NCBI GenBank assembly: GCA_900320085.1
Contig: ONRC01000016.1
Coordinates: forward strand, 1-40,654
Source of the DNA: an uncultured Eubacteriales bacterium
GTDB lineage: Bacteria > Bacillota > Clostridia > Christensenellales > Aristaeellaceae
Direction of reading: 5' to 3'
Length of the DNA stretch: 40,654 nt
Shown: positions 1-10,400 of the stretch, piece after piece
How the letters are laid out: every line of letters begins with the position of its first letter
Position numbering within the stretch: position 1 is the first letter of the stretch
Position numbers and translations under genes: made by a program
Notes under the pieces: model-generated
Seen by the model: the letters and a program-made list of their open reading frames with translations, nothing else
What the model was told of the DNA's origin: nothing
Databases searched by the model: none

Positions 1-19
1 CTTTCTTCTTGTTCGCCAT
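1..19 (-). CDS. 5' end of a gene running off the left edge
   Basis: Only the first six codons are inside the window (Met-Ala-Asn-Lys-Lys-Lys). The start is supported by a perfect AGGAGG at 28-33 on the minus strand, eight bases before the ATG. A lysine-rich N-terminus after such a strong site often belongs to a highly expressed small protein, but nothing more can be said about function. The left neighbour would be needed to identify it. Confidence 0.6.
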
Positions 20-27
20 GATTCAGG

Positions 28-33
28 CCTCCT
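28..33 (-). promoter_or_regulatory. ribosome binding site of the left-edge gene
   Basis: AGGAGG on the minus strand, with an 8-base spacer to the ATG at 17-19. It decides the start of the partial gene at the left edge. Confidence 0.75.
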
Positions 34-69
34 ATGATTTTTATCTTATCACAGAAGGCCGTGCTTTTC

Positions 70-343
70 ATCTATTTACAGACTTTTTTTCACAGGCTCC
101 ATTTTTGTTTCATATGCGAATCAGGATATGCACGTGCTTCGCTCATTTGTTTGTACTTTTCGATACTGATCATCACATCGCTCTGGAAAGACCATTTTCA
201 TCATCTTCGCAAGCTGCGCTTCCTTGGTGCCGCAGGCGAAAAAGCCCTTTCAGGAGACAGCATTGCCGTTTGCGATCGTGGCACGGATGTTTTCAGCAGA
301 CGATGGCTGCCATCATTTCATCCCGAGTTCAACAGCCGTCCTT
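70..343 (-). pseudogene. possible decayed coding remnant
   Basis: No intact gene lies here. The minus strand reads as protein-like sequence only in pieces. One frame gives a run around 189-240 resembling FFACGTKEAQLAKMMKMVF. The reading then has to shift one frame to continue as SDVMISIEKYKQMSEARAYP, ending near 70. An in-frame stop breaks the part before it. This pattern suggests an old gene with a stop and a frameshift. No family is recognised, and chance open reading is a real alternative. Confidence 0.25.
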
Positions 344-919
344 TTATTCCCTTACGTTTTCCCAGGTTTCCTCCACTGATCCTACACTGCTTTTGCCATC
401 GGCTTGATTCACGTATATTGTCAAAAGATAACTGTAGCCTGTTTGCAGTTCATACGTTTCCGTGCCATCTTCGTCGAACGTGAAGGTTTCATAATAACCG
501 TCCTTGCCGAACATTTTTCTGCCGCCATACCATGTGTTGCCAGTGCCAGCCTTCATGATGTATTCACCCGCGGGCAGATTGACCTTGGCTCTCCCTTCTC
601 CTCCGATAAACATTCCCGAGTAGGCTTCCCCTTCAAGGTAAAAACGGATAAACATCCCAAAGTCTTCGGGCTGTTTCACGCGGACAGTTATCTGTACTTC
701 TTCCGAGGGAGAATGGTAGTTTCTCCATACTTCGCCGTTTTCCGGCCAGGACTGGACGCAGGCGGCACGGCGTTCATACCAGTCTTTCCACATACTCTGG
801 CGGAATTCCACGGAAGCGGTGTAGAAAAGCCCTTCATCAAAATGCTGGATGGCCGCCCGGTACAGTTCCTCATCCTCAATCAAAGCAATGGCATCGAAAC
901 ATGTCAGCACAGATTCCAT
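344..919 (-). CDS. hypothetical protein, probably 5'-truncated secreted or lipoprotein
   Basis: This frame gives 191 residues from the first ATG. The same frame is open and protein-like further upstream, to a TGA at 1028-1030. That extra stretch (GSGQQEKNDAPESSPTDG...) looks like the polar linker that follows a lipoprotein signal peptide, but no signal peptide or good start is present. The gene therefore seems to have lost its 5' end, and the ATG at 919 may be internal. The C-terminal part contains a WYGGRKMFG segment and alternating hydrophobic strands, suggesting a small beta-rich domain. I do not recognise a function. It lies directly downstream of the sialidase-fold gene in the same frame. 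A truncated pseudogene is the likeliest status. Confidence 0.5.
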   Translation of the reverse strand: MESVLTCFDAIALIEDEELYRAAIQHFDEGLFYTASVEFRQSMWKDWYERRAACVQSWPENGEVWRNYHSPSEEVQITVRVKQPEDFGMFIRFYLEGEAYSGMFIGGEGRAKVNLPAGEYIMKAGTGNTWYGGRKMFGKDGYYETFTFDEDGTETYELQTGYSYLLTIYVNQADGKSSVGSVEETWENVRE

Positions 920-1027
920 TGCCTGGTCAATATCCAGAGAAACGTCGCACGGGCCGCCTATGGTCAGGCCGTCTGTCGGCGAGCTTTCTGGTGCATCGTT
1001 TTTTTCTTGCTGCCCGCTGCCCAGGGT

Positions 1028-2914
1028 TCATAGCGTGCCTGTGAAAACAGATCGACCACGCAGACCGTTGGGTGATTGGTGATCATTGATGGAAGGACGC
1101 TGGTTTGGAATCACAGGCAATTTGATCCTGGGAAATCCTGTTGGGCTGATTTCCACCTGATACAGCCGGTATACGGCTTCCTTTCCTCTTTCGCCCCCGC
1201 CCGGCACATCGGGCAGGCGTATGTTTTTCAGCTCTGTTTCCAGCGTTGGCCCGGTGCGGCTTTCTCCCGTGCGCAGGGTCAGCCTTTCCACCGTGCGGCA
1301 GGGAGAAATGGGCATATAATCCCCGCTGTCCGTTCCGTTTACGCTGGCGGACACCCGCTTTTTGCGGCAGTCTATTTTGATCACAATGTCCAGCAGGTCT
1401 CCGTTTTGATACGCCGCGATGGGCCATTGCCCGCCTCCGCCCCGCAGAGCGGCCTGTCCGTCCCGCCGAAGCAGAAGCCTGACGGCGTTCATGCCCTTCC
1501 CGTCGGATACCTCGATGTGCATTTCCCCGTTTTCCAGGCCCTGGACGGATAAAAGCAGGCGCAGGCAGGCGGTTTCCCCCTCCTGAAAAACACGGATGGC
1601 CTTGGCGTAATCCCAGGCATCGCTTTGGCGCAGGGTCAGGGCCCCGTCCTCAATGCCCACCCTTGACCATTGGGGAGAATAGATGTGCCAGCGCTCCGGA
1701 AAGGGGCCGGACATTTGGGAAAACACCTCCCGCACGGGTCGGTCTTCCCGCCATTCCAGCCGGGGAGGCAGCCGCAGTACCCAGATATCCTCCTTGTTCA
1801 TGGAATAGGCAAGCCAGGTGTACCCATCCGGGGAATCGTCGTTGCCCGGCATGATGCCCCGAACATACTGGGGGCCAAAGTCCTTCAAGTAGCCGCCGTA
1901 GCGCATGGGCGGCACCTCGCCGCATACGCAGGCAAGGTGGCTGTAGGTATACCCATCCTCTGACACAATGGCCGCCAGAGGCCAGCGGTGCTGTCCATCC
2001 GGCGATGGGTTGTATACAATGGCGTACCGCCCGTCGCCGGTTTTCAGCATGGCGCACTTGCCTGTGGCGGTAAACAGGCCGTCCATTCTTTCGGGCTCCG
2101 ACCAGGTGCCGCCGTGATCCTGGCTGATGGCAGTAAGGCCCATTTTACCAATGACGCCCACACGGCCGTCCGGAAGCGGGCAAAAGGAGGGGGCTTTTAT
2201 GTTTTTTAACGGGAAAAAGGCTTCATCCAGCCGCTCCTCCTCCCACCAGGCCCCCGTGGCCAGACCGTCTGCCAGCAATTCCTGGCAGGCGGCCACAAAG
2301 TCCCTGTCCTCGCTTTCTTCAAAAAACCGATAGGGAAAATGCTCCTTTTTCCAGCCTGCCTTTTCATTGACCCGCAGCACGAAAACTTCGCCCAAGCTGC
2401 CATCCTTAAAAATCCTGCGCGCCACCCGGCCCATGCCCCAGCCTGAATTGGGGGCAATATGAATGTTTGGCGACACGCCGTGAAAGGTCATGGCCAGCAG
2501 CACACCCCCGGGGGAAAGATAAAAGCCCATGCGGTGGTGCGCCACTGTTTTCGCGTCCGGGGGCAGACTGTCCGCCCCTTTGCCCCGGTAGACGCCCTGA
2601 GGCACCGGGATTTCCGGAAAAAGGAGGCGGGGAGAGGCCCAGGAAAACCCGTTGCCGCTCTCCGTCAGCATCACGCGGCTCAGGCCGTCATGCTCGTGCA
2701 CCGGGCTGGTCAGGTACATCAGATACAGCTTTTTTTGCCACCTGCACAGCATGGGGGCGTGATTATAGGTAAAAGAAAGCCCCTGGCTTTGCTCCGGGTG
2801 CTCCCGGTTGGCCCGCATCACCTGAACATTCTGAGCGCCGATGATGGGCCGAAGCGCTCCGTCGTGGAAGCGCGTGTCGGCGTTTTCTTCTCCGATATAG
2901 CGAAAATGCGCCAT
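1028..2914 (-). CDS. sialidase-fold (BNR/Asp-box) protein, putative exo-glycosidase
   Basis: The product has 628 residues and no signal peptide. The first roughly 370 residues read like a BNR/Asp-box beta-propeller: an S-x-D-x-G-x-T-W box (SQDHGGTW), and repeated short segments of the type 'DGR...IV' and 'SEDGYTYS'. Residues from about 390 to 580 look like a beta-sandwich of the concanavalin type. Proteins of this kind are usually called exo-alpha-sialidase, but the fold also serves other exo-glycosidases and lyases. Here it is the last gene of an operon with GH106, GH140 and GH63-like genes, so a role on a plant-glycan side chain is inferred. Kdo or Dha, both sialic-acid-like ulosonic acids, are conceivable targets. 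The last 25 or so residues look unnatural and run into a junction. The start ATG follows GGCGGTGA. Confidence 0.65.
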   Translation of the reverse strand: MAHFRYIGEENADTRFHDGALRPIIGAQNVQVMRANREHPEQSQGLSFTYNHAPMLCRWQKKLYLMYLTSPVHEHDGLSRVMLTESGNGFSWASPRLLFPEIPVPQGVYRGKGADSLPPDAKTVAHHRMGFYLSPGGVLLAMTFHGVSPNIHIAPNSGWGMGRVARRIFKDGSLGEVFVLRVNEKAGWKKEHFPYRFFEESEDRDFVAACQELLADGLATGAWWEEERLDEAFFPLKNIKAPSFCPLPDGRVGVIGKMGLTAISQDHGGTWSEPERMDGLFTATGKCAMLKTGDGRYAIVYNPSPDGQHRWPLAAIVSEDGYTYSHLACVCGEVPPMRYGGYLKDFGPQYVRGIMPGNDDSPDGYTWLAYSMNKEDIWVLRLPPRLEWREDRPVREVFSQMSGPFPERWHIYSPQWSRVGIEDGALTLRQSDAWDYAKAIRVFQEGETACLRLLLSVQGLENGEMHIEVSDGKGMNAVRLLLRRDGQAALRGGGGQWPIAAYQNGDLLDIVIKIDCRKKRVSASVNGTDSGDYMPISPCRTVERLTLRTGESRTGPTLETELKNIRLPDVPGGGERGKEAVYRLYQVEISPTGFPRIKLPVIPNQRPSINDHQSPNGLRGRSVFTGTL

Positions 2915-2929
2915 GATGTCACCGCCTTT

Positions 2930-5080
2930 TTATCCGTTTTCCTCCGCGGCAGGCTTTTCCTCAGGATAAGGAAAGAGGAAAACCGGTTCCCTGCCGCTGC
3001 CCTGATAACATAGCTTCCCGTTCGCAAACACGGCGTACCCCGCGGGATAGGGATAGCGCAGCCCGTCTTTCTTTTGATAGTACACATCCACGCTTGTTCC
3101 CCGCACGTGCAGGTTCAGCAGGGAAAAATAGCTTCTTTCCGTTCGCAGCGGGTGAAAGACCACGCCTTTTTCCGTTGGCTCGATGCCCGCCAGATGGCGA
3201 ACGATTAAGTCGATATAGAATGAATGGAAGTAATCCGCCTCTTCGCTCAGCGGGGCGCCTGTTTTGCTGTCATAAAATTCCACCAGGCAAGGCACGGCGG
3301 AATCACCCGCCCGGAAATGCTCCAGGGTATATTCCGTCAAATGCTTTTCAAAGGCCGCGTCATAGGCGTGCCCGTATTTTTTGGATTGCCTGGCCAGGGC
3401 GTCTAAGGCGATGCCGGTGGTATAGGGCCAGGAGGGTCCGTTCCACATGCAGCCGTGGGAGCCTTTGAAATAATTCCCCCGCCAGCCGCCGTTGGAGGAA
3501 AACACCGGGCAATCCGACGCGCAGGAGGCAAAGCCGGAGCCCAGAGCAAAGTAACTCGGGCTCAGCAGATATTCCAGGATGGACAGATGGGCTTCCTCCG
3601 TCATATCCGCCCACAGGGGATAGATGGCCACGATGTTTTTCACATAGGCCTTTTCATCCGTTTCATGGTGGAGATCATAGAAGCATCGGGAGGGGCTGTC
3701 CCACATTTTTCCCAGAATATCCCTTTTGATTTTCAGCGCTTCCCCGGCAAAATACCCTTCGTCCCCGTCCCGGAGGACGCGGCACAGCTGGGAAAGGGCT
3801 GTAAAGTTTAGATAGGTATAGACGGATCGGTCCACCCGCTTGAGGGGAGTGTAGCCTTCCCGGGCGGGGCGAACGGAGGCCGGAAAACAATCCTGGGTAA
3901 AGAACCAGAAGCTGGGCTGGTATTCCTTGCCGGTCAGGGCGTGGGTGCGCTCGATTTGGAGAGCGTCGCCTTTGCGGGTGCTTTCATATACGTTCCGGGC
4001 GTCTCGCTTGAACGCGGGCAGCACAGCCCGGATGAACGCGGTGTCCCCGGAAACCAGATAATACTGGTACAGCGCCCATGCGGCGAAATGGGCGTATTCT
4101 TTTTGGCAGGCATCCACGCTGGTAACGGCGAACATACCGTTTTCATCCACACAATGGATCAGGGCCCCGAGCGCATCCCGGGCGGCCTGGCCATCCTTGG
4201 TCCAGCGGGCGTCCATCGCCTGCAGAGGCACGGATAGGGGAATCACCCGGGAAAACTCCCAGCCCGACGCCTGACAGGGCGTTTTCTCCATGCGGTGGCT
4301 GCGCCCTTCATACAGGCAGCGGCCGGGCAGACGGCCCAAGCCCGGCTGCGCCAAGTTCTTCCGCATCAGGTAAAACCGGTAGTACCAGCAGGCGGTGATT
4401 TGCCGGTCTTCACATTCAAAATCCGGCACGCTGTCCAGCCAGCGCGCGTTCTCATGGGCTTTTTTATCCATCAGCCCCTGAGGGTCCTCCTCCTTAAGCA
4501 GGGCGGAAAGCCTGCGCGCCAGTTCGCTTTCTTCCCCGGAAAGGCCCACCGCCGCGGCCAGCAAAAAGACGCGCTTTTCTCCGGGGCCGATTGTTAATTG
4601 CCCTTTGCTCCAGGAAGCGGTGCTGCCTGCCAGCATCACGGGGGAAACGCCGTGGAGACAGACGGGAAAGCGATAGGGAACCCCCAAAGCGGCTCCATCC
4701 GGCAGGCAAAGCTCCAAGGTGAGGGGATTATCCCCTTTGTTTTCCCAAACCTGGCATGACAAGGCTTCGTCCTCCCAGGTGATGAGCTTTCTTTCAAAAA
4801 AGGTATAATCGCCTCTCCGGGCATCGACGCGGCTTTCGTTCACCCGCCACTGCACCCGCGCGGGGGAAAACGCGCCTTCTTCCTCTCCCGCGAAGCGCAC
4901 GGAAAAAAGCAGGGGAAGATTCATTTTGTGAATAAAATCCACCCTGCCGGAAAACCCCGGCGCGCCGTCCAGGTAATCCACCCACAGCCGTTTCCCCGTG
5001 GGACCAAGCATCCATTTGTCGGGATGGCCTGGCAGGGTGCGGCAGCAGGAGGAAAGAAGCCGCACAATGTCCGCCCGCAT
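2930..5080 (-). CDS. (alpha/alpha)6-barrel glycoside hydrolase, GH63/MGH1-like
   Basis: The product has 716 residues without a signal peptide. An N-terminal beta-sandwich region (about 1-190) precedes a helical catalytic barrel. The segment MWNGPSWPYTTG, near residue 560, matches the conserved W-x-G-P-x-W-P element of trehalase, GH63 and mannosylglycerate-hydrolase-like enzymes. Other barrel-like landmarks are WEFSRVIPLSVPLQAMD and the helix-rich repeats that follow. The enzyme probably removes a terminal sugar from an imported oligosaccharide in the cytoplasm; the sugar cannot be read from sequence. GGAGG lies 8 bases before the ATG. The gene follows the GH140-like gene by 30 bases and precedes the sialidase-fold gene by 15. 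Confidence 0.6.
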   Translation of the reverse strand: MRADIVRLLSSCCRTLPGHPDKWMLGPTGKRLWVDYLDGAPGFSGRVDFIHKMNLPLLFSVRFAGEEEGAFSPARVQWRVNESRVDARRGDYTFFERKLITWEDEALSCQVWENKGDNPLTLELCLPDGAALGVPYRFPVCLHGVSPVMLAGSTASWSKGQLTIGPGEKRVFLLAAAVGLSGEESELARRLSALLKEEDPQGLMDKKAHENARWLDSVPDFECEDRQITACWYYRFYLMRKNLAQPGLGRLPGRCLYEGRSHRMEKTPCQASGWEFSRVIPLSVPLQAMDARWTKDGQAARDALGALIHCVDENGMFAVTSVDACQKEYAHFAAWALYQYYLVSGDTAFIRAVLPAFKRDARNVYESTRKGDALQIERTHALTGKEYQPSFWFFTQDCFPASVRPAREGYTPLKRVDRSVYTYLNFTALSQLCRVLRDGDEGYFAGEALKIKRDILGKMWDSPSRCFYDLHHETDEKAYVKNIVAIYPLWADMTEEAHLSILEYLLSPSYFALGSGFASCASDCPVFSSNGGWRGNYFKGSHGCMWNGPSWPYTTGIALDALARQSKKYGHAYDAAFEKHLTEYTLEHFRAGDSAVPCLVEFYDSKTGAPLSEEADYFHSFYIDLIVRHLAGIEPTEKGVVFHPLRTERSYFSLLNLHVRGTSVDVYYQKKDGLRYPYPAGYAVFANGKLCYQGSGREPVFLFPYPEEKPAAEENG

Positions 5081-5110
5081 GCAGGGTCGCCTCCATACCG
5101 TTTCTCTTTT

Positions 5111-6412
5111 TCAGTCTGCCGGGGAGATGAGCAGAATCCAGTCGTTCTGGTCACAGCGCCGGTCCGGCGGGGTGAAGCACACGTTTTTCTGGAATGGGAT
5201 TTTCCCCAGATAGCTTTTCCCGCCGGATACGGGATCGAACCACCAGGCATCAGTTTCACCAAGAGCGCTGGTATCCACGGAGAACGGCTTTCCGGTATAG
5301 GTATAGACGCAGATCGCGCAGTCCGTTTTCAGCGCCAGGTTGTATTCGTACTGTGTGCCCGTATTGCTGACCAAATACTCCTGGGCCGGTTCGCCGGTTT
5401 GCCAATGGATATCCTCCATCAGGCGGCGGACGTGGGTCATCTGCATAGAGCCGGGGTTGTGCAGCGCTTCCTGCCAGGTTTCAAACACGCCGAAAGCGCC
5501 TTCTTCCGTTCCCTGCCAGAACTGCATGATGGCGTTGCTGCCATAGGTGAATCCCGCCGCTCCCGCCAGCAGCGACCAATAGGCGTAACGCCGCACGTCC
5601 CGGGTTTGCCAATACGGCTGGGCAGGATCGTGCAAGCCCTGGAGGATAAACTCGTAGCTGGGCTCCCCGTCCAGCGTCGGGTGCACAGGGGTCAATGCCC
5701 GGTCGTGCTGTACATAGCGGTAATTGTCTTCTCCTACATAGGTTTCCGCGTCCACCTTATCATCCCATTGGTTCAGCTTGATCTGGTCATACCGCCGGTG
5801 GCCGGACTGGAACAGATGGAAATCCAGCCAGGGGGCGTCCTGGAACCATTGGGAGGAGGAGCAGCGGCCGAAGGGATGGAAGCCGATCAGCTGGTGCGGG
5901 CACTTTTCCCGCAGGCGGCTGCCGATGCGGTTGAAATCCTCCGGAGCGTCGCTGCCCCGCACATCGCCACCCACCAGCCAGATTACATTTTCACAGTCCC
6001 CGAAGCGCTCCGCCAGGAAATCCACATATACGTCCACAGCGTCCCCGGACAATGCTCCGTTTGAAACAAAGTGTCCCCAGGAGGGCAGCAGCGCCATCAC
6101 TAATCCCATTTTCGCCGCCGCGTCCACAAGCTTCCGCACCATGGTCCAATAGGCGTCCGACGATGCATCGGGATTGGGCCGGACAAAGTTATCATCCAGC
6201 AAGGCGGGAGAGCCCGCCCGGTTCCGGTAATCGGGTTTGTGCACCAGGGTAGCCTGGATGACGGTAAAGCCTTTTTCCGCCCGGTTTTTCAGGTACACCA
6301 TGGCTTCTTCGACAGTCAGCTTTTGAAACAGCAGCCAGGCCGTGTCTCCCAGCCAGAAGAAGGGGTTTCCATTCCGAAGGAAATAGTGGCGATCCTTGGA
6401 TAACGTGAGCAT
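5111..6412 (-). CDS. GH140-type apiosidase-like hydrolase (DUF4038)
   Basis: Residues 1-330 form a TIM-barrel of the DUF4038 type that defines GH140, with the typical opening FFWLGDTAWLLFQKL. Candidate catalytic acids are the Asp of WLVGGD (residue 150) and the Glu of LDGEPSYE (residue 250). The last 85 residues look like the small beta-domain (putative collagen-binding type) that normally follows DUF4038. The characterised GH140 enzyme releases D-apiose linked to galacturonic acid in rhamnogalacturonan II. The start is taken at the second of two ATGs (6412), because AAGGAGG then has a 7-base spacer; the first ATG lies only one base from it. There is no signal peptide, so it acts in the cytoplasm. 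Family membership is fairly sure. The apiose specificity is inferred, and fits the apiose-type catabolic genes on the other strand. Confidence 0.75.
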   Translation of the reverse strand: MLTLSKDRHYFLRNGNPFFWLGDTAWLLFQKLTVEEAMVYLKNRAEKGFTVIQATLVHKPDYRNRAGSPALLDDNFVRPNPDASSDAYWTMVRKLVDAAAKMGLVMALLPSWGHFVSNGALSGDAVDVYVDFLAERFGDCENVIWLVGGDVRGSDAPEDFNRIGSRLREKCPHQLIGFHPFGRCSSSQWFQDAPWLDFHLFQSGHRRYDQIKLNQWDDKVDAETYVGEDNYRYVQHDRALTPVHPTLDGEPSYEFILQGLHDPAQPYWQTRDVRRYAYWSLLAGAAGFTYGSNAIMQFWQGTEEGAFGVFETWQEALHNPGSMQMTHVRRLMEDIHWQTGEPAQEYLVSNTGTQYEYNLALKTDCAICVYTYTGKPFSVDTSALGETDAWWFDPVSGGKSYLGKIPFQKNVCFTPPDRRCDQNDWILLISPAD

Positions 6413-6424
6413 GATCATACCTCC

Positions 6425-7435
6425 TTATTTCGTCCATGCTGTATCCCGCGCCACCGTGATGCAGCGGTGTTCCGGGGAATAGGGAAAAGTAGCGTCCTGC
6501 TCTAAGGCAGGGCGGCAGGCACAGTAAAAATGATACAGGTTTTTCCCGTCGAATAGGATACCGGGCTTGTGGGCGTGAATCTGATCCACGGATTTCCGGG
6601 TGCCAATGGTCAGAATGGGAATAGGAAATTTTTTCCATGCCAGTAAGTCCTTGCTCACCGCCAGCCCCTCGCAGGCGCTCAGGTTGCCCAAGCCATAGTA
6701 GTACATCACCCATTGCTTTTCCCGGCTGTCGTAAAACACTGCCGGGTCGGAAGCAAACACGCTGTCCCACGCGCCGGGCGTTACGGGCAGCACGGGATTC
6801 AAAGGATTCCTTTCCCAGTGCAGCAAATCCCTGGAGGTGGCAAAGCCGGTCTGCTCGATCCAACCCCGTTCCGTTTCGTCCGTTTTGGCGTTGTAGAACA
6901 GATAAAACAGGCCCTCATGTTCCATCAGCCAGCCTTTGTACAGCCCGCCGTGCTCCCAGGCCGCCCCATCCCGCCAGGACAGGATGGGATCGCCCACGAA
7001 ATGCCAATGGAGCAAATCTTCATCCTCCGTCCAGGCCAAGCCGATTTCCGCCGCACCAGCTTCATAACCCGTCCGTGGATAGGAATGATAGATCATCCAG
7101 TATTTCCCGAAAGCTTTTTTCAGCGTCCGGGGGCCGAAGAGATCGTTTTCCATCAGCAGCCCGGTGCCCGCCATACCCACCTTGTCCCAGTCCCTGTTGC
7201 TGCCGCGGGGCAGGATCACACCCAATTTTTCCCAGCTTACCAGATCGTCGGAAACCGCCAGGCCGGTCTGGTACCCTGTTCCGTTAAAGCCAACGAAAAG
7301 CAGATAATACCGTCCGTTATGGCGAAAAGGGGTGGGACAGTCCACGGCGTTCCGGTCAAAACGGCCTTCCGTGCCCGTGCCGGACAGAATGGGCTTTCCA
7401 TATTTGTACGGGGTCAGAAGATGCTCGATATTCAT
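6425..7435 (-). CDS. five-bladed beta-propeller glycosidase, GH43/GH137-like
   Basis: The product has 336 residues and shows the repeating blade pattern of five-bladed propeller glycosidases: segments such as GRYYLLFVGFNG, KYWMIYHSYPRT and KQWVMYYYGLGN, each followed by a D-x-x-x-W element (SDDLVSWEKLG, DEDLLHWHFVG, SRDLLHWERNP, SKDLLAWKKFP). A candidate catalytic base is the Asp of DCPTPF near residue 33. Families with this fold include GH43, GH117, GH130 and GH137, many of which are arabinofuranosidases. No signal peptide is present. Its ATG overlaps the stop of the upstream GH106-like gene (ATGA), so the two are translationally coupled. GGAGG lies 7 bases ahead. The exact family and substrate remain uncertain. 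Confidence 0.65.
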   Translation of the reverse strand: MNIEHLLTPYKYGKPILSGTGTEGRFDRNAVDCPTPFRHNGRYYLLFVGFNGTGYQTGLAVSDDLVSWEKLGVILPRGSNRDWDKVGMAGTGLLMENDLFGPRTLKKAFGKYWMIYHSYPRTGYEAGAAEIGLAWTEDEDLLHWHFVGDPILSWRDGAAWEHGGLYKGWLMEHEGLFYLFYNAKTDETERGWIEQTGFATSRDLLHWERNPLNPVLPVTPGAWDSVFASDPAVFYDSREKQWVMYYYGLGNLSACEGLAVSKDLLAWKKFPIPILTIGTRKSVDQIHAHKPGILFDGKNLYHFYCACRPALEQDATFPYSPEHRCITVARDTAWTK

Positions 7436-10400
7436 TCCATGTCCTCCATCAGTTCAATGGGCGAAGTGATATAGCTGGGCCGGACGAGATAATTGTCCGT
7501 CCAATCGTCGCCGGTGGTGCGGAAGGCGTCGGGGCCGTACCATTTATAGTTGGGGTTGGCATTGTGCAGGGTGCCGAAGCCGTTGAAGCGGCTGCCAAAA
7601 GCGGTCACTTCGATTTCGTGTTCCCCCGCTTGCAGGAAAGGCAGCTTCACCCGATAAGGAGCCCAGGCGATTTTTCCCGCTTCCTGCCCGTCCACCCGCA
7701 CAGCCGCCACAGGGGACGCCATGTGCGGGATATGCAGGAACACGTGGGGATGATCCCCGTTCAGCCGCACACGGAAACGATAGGTGACATTCCCCGTATA
7801 GAAGGGCAGGCCCTGGCGGGTCAGATCGTCCAGCGCCAGGCGTTCAGGCGCGCCGGTCAAGGTCAGTTCCGTACCGGCGATGCGCACGCCGAAGCGCCCT
7901 AAAACGTAGAGGGCTTCCAGGTCTGTTCGGCGGGACAGGGGCACCCGCAGGGTCAGCACGTTTTCTCCCTGCCGCACCGGCGGCAAAGGCAGGGTTTGAA
8001 TGGCTTCATCCACATACCATCCTGTTGATCCGTTGGAAACAGGCGCGCCGTTCAGCGTGATTTCCGCTTTTTCCGGCTGTTCCATGGCAAGAAGTAGGCC
8101 GTCCACAGCCTCCTCAGCATAGAAGCGGTAACGCAGGCAGGCCGTATGCCCAGGCGTGTCTTCCTCCGGAGTCAGCCAGGGCTGCACCTGATTGCCGTTG
8201 CGAAGCGGCAGTCCGATTTGCTTCCGCAGGGCGTTGTCAGCCCGGAGCACATCGTCGGCAGGCTGCCAGGGGCCTTCGTCCAATACGTACTCGCACCGGT
8301 CCAACAGCAGGGCGTTGGGTTCATCCAGCGTGAAATCCTCCGTTTCGGAAAGCTTCATAAACGCCTTTGGGTTCTCCGGCAGCGGATCGGGAAGATTGCA
8401 CGCGCCGGGGATCAGACGCAAGAGCAGGCTGTCCTGGGGATCGCAGGGCCACAGGATTTCTGTCCAGCCGTTTTCCTGTGCGCCGCCCATTTCCTGTACG
8501 GCGCCATCCAGGGCGTTCATCCGCCGAACGCGCCACAGGCCCCTGATGCGGATACGGTAGATTCGGGGCCGGGCGGGTATTTCGTCCCGTACGTGGCAGA
8601 GGAACAGAATCCGCTCCTGCCCATCCTGGCGCAGTTGATAAAACAAATTGTCAGACAGGCTGCCCGTGGCCTGGCTGCGCACCTCGATTTCCCGCTGGGC
8701 GGAAAGCGCGTCCAACACCGACGCGCGTTCCATGGGTACGCGGCGGCTCTTTTCCCATAACGCTTTTGCCTTCGCCGAAGGTACGCCGTCGATCAGTTCC
8801 GGAGCGTCTCCCAATACAATCAAAGAACCCCCCGTTTTCAGGAAAGCATTCAGGCGGCGCAGGGTGGATTCCCGCAGGGTGAGGACGGGCGGTACGATCA
8901 CCGCGTCATAGGCGCACTGTCCTACCCGCAGCGAATTGCCGCCCTGTTCGCACAGGTCCGGCAGCATGGCTTCCGACAAATAATCATAATCAATCCCGCC
9001 ATACAAAAGCCATTGGGCCAGGTTTTCAAACTGTCCGTCCATTTCTTCCCGGCGGGCCAGGGTTTGATCGTTGGGCCCGAACAGCAGCCAGAAGGATTCG
9101 ATGGGATGCAGCACCGCCACATGGGTGACGGGGGTTCCGCGGGTCAGCAGCATATTGACGCGGGCAAAATAGGTTTCCAGCCATTCATACTGCGTCCACC
9201 AGGGAGATTGCCAGCCGATGGCCGCGGGCCAATCCCGTTTGGCTTCGCCGCCCATGCCCATAAAAGCCAAATGATGCACGCGAGTGGTGACGCCCAGCGC
9301 GGCCAGCCAATCCCCCTGCAGCTTATGCTGGCGGAAGGTTACGTCCCATTCCAGCACGCCGTACATTTCGCATACCAGCCCCTGCCGCCCCATCTGGCGG
9401 CGGACGGACTCCGCCTGCTTGGCGGTGGTCAGCTCCAATTGGCCTGCCAGAATATCGATGCCGGGCAGTTGCTGGCTGCGGTACTGCCGCATGGTTTCGC
9501 CCAGGGCCAGGGTCTGGGAAAACAGCGTGCGCTCGGACAGGAAATGGCCGGTATAGGCGATGCCGTGCCGCCCGCACCAGGCGCCGATCCGATCGCCGTA
9601 GGCGGCGGCAAAGCGTTCGGTCACATGCTCATGATACCGATAGCGCCATACGCTGTATCCTTCCGGAAGTTCCCAAACCAGCTCCGGCAGAATCTCCAGA
9701 AGCTCGGTCCCGTAAGCCGCCCGGATGGTATCGTTCATATCGTCTGTATAGGCCAGGGTGGCGCGGCCTGCCTGGACGGTGGGCAGGCAGTGCTTGCCCT
9801 TCATGTGGGGCTCGTCCGTAAAAATGGCGGGAACGGATTTGCCGATGTGATCCTTCAGCGCTTCCCAGTATTGTTCGTGGGTCACGCGCAGGAATTCATC
9901 AATCGCCCGTGGATTGAATACGTCCACATAGGTTTCGCCGTTGAACCAGGGGCTTTCTTCCATCAATTCCACATAGGCGTGGTAATTGCCGCCCGCTTGC
10001 ATTTTTTTATAAGAAGAAAGAAAACCGTTGTCAAATCCAATCTGATAATCGCACAGAAAATACCCCCTGGGCTTTTCTCCAGCGTCTATCTGCCTGTCAA
10101 AGACCGCTTTGCTTTCGCAATAGCCGGACAATGGATGATCAGACAAAACGATATACCGGGCCCGATACCGCATGTTCCGGGTCACGAAGCCCCCTGCCGC
10201 GCCGGATGGAAAACGTTCCTCGTCGTACAGCCAGCAGGTCATGCCTTTTTCCCGCAGCTTTTCTTCCGCGTAGGCGACCAGCGTCCAGTATTCATCCGAT
10301 AAATAAGGGGTATCCATCCCTGTCCGGGGGTGCACCATAGCGCCGCCCATACCCATCTGTTGAAAATATGCCGCCTGGCGGTCGATCTTTTCTTTTGTTA

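Noticed and set aside
4928..6064. Long open frame on the plus strand opposite the GH140-like and GH63-like genes
   Set aside because: It has no ribosome binding site or recognisable domain and is a by-product of GC-rich codon use in the real minus-strand genes.
9013..10302. 429-residue plus-strand frame inside the GH106 gene
   Set aside because: The minus strand encodes a clear GH106-type protein over the whole stretch; the antisense frame has low-complexity, shadow-like composition.
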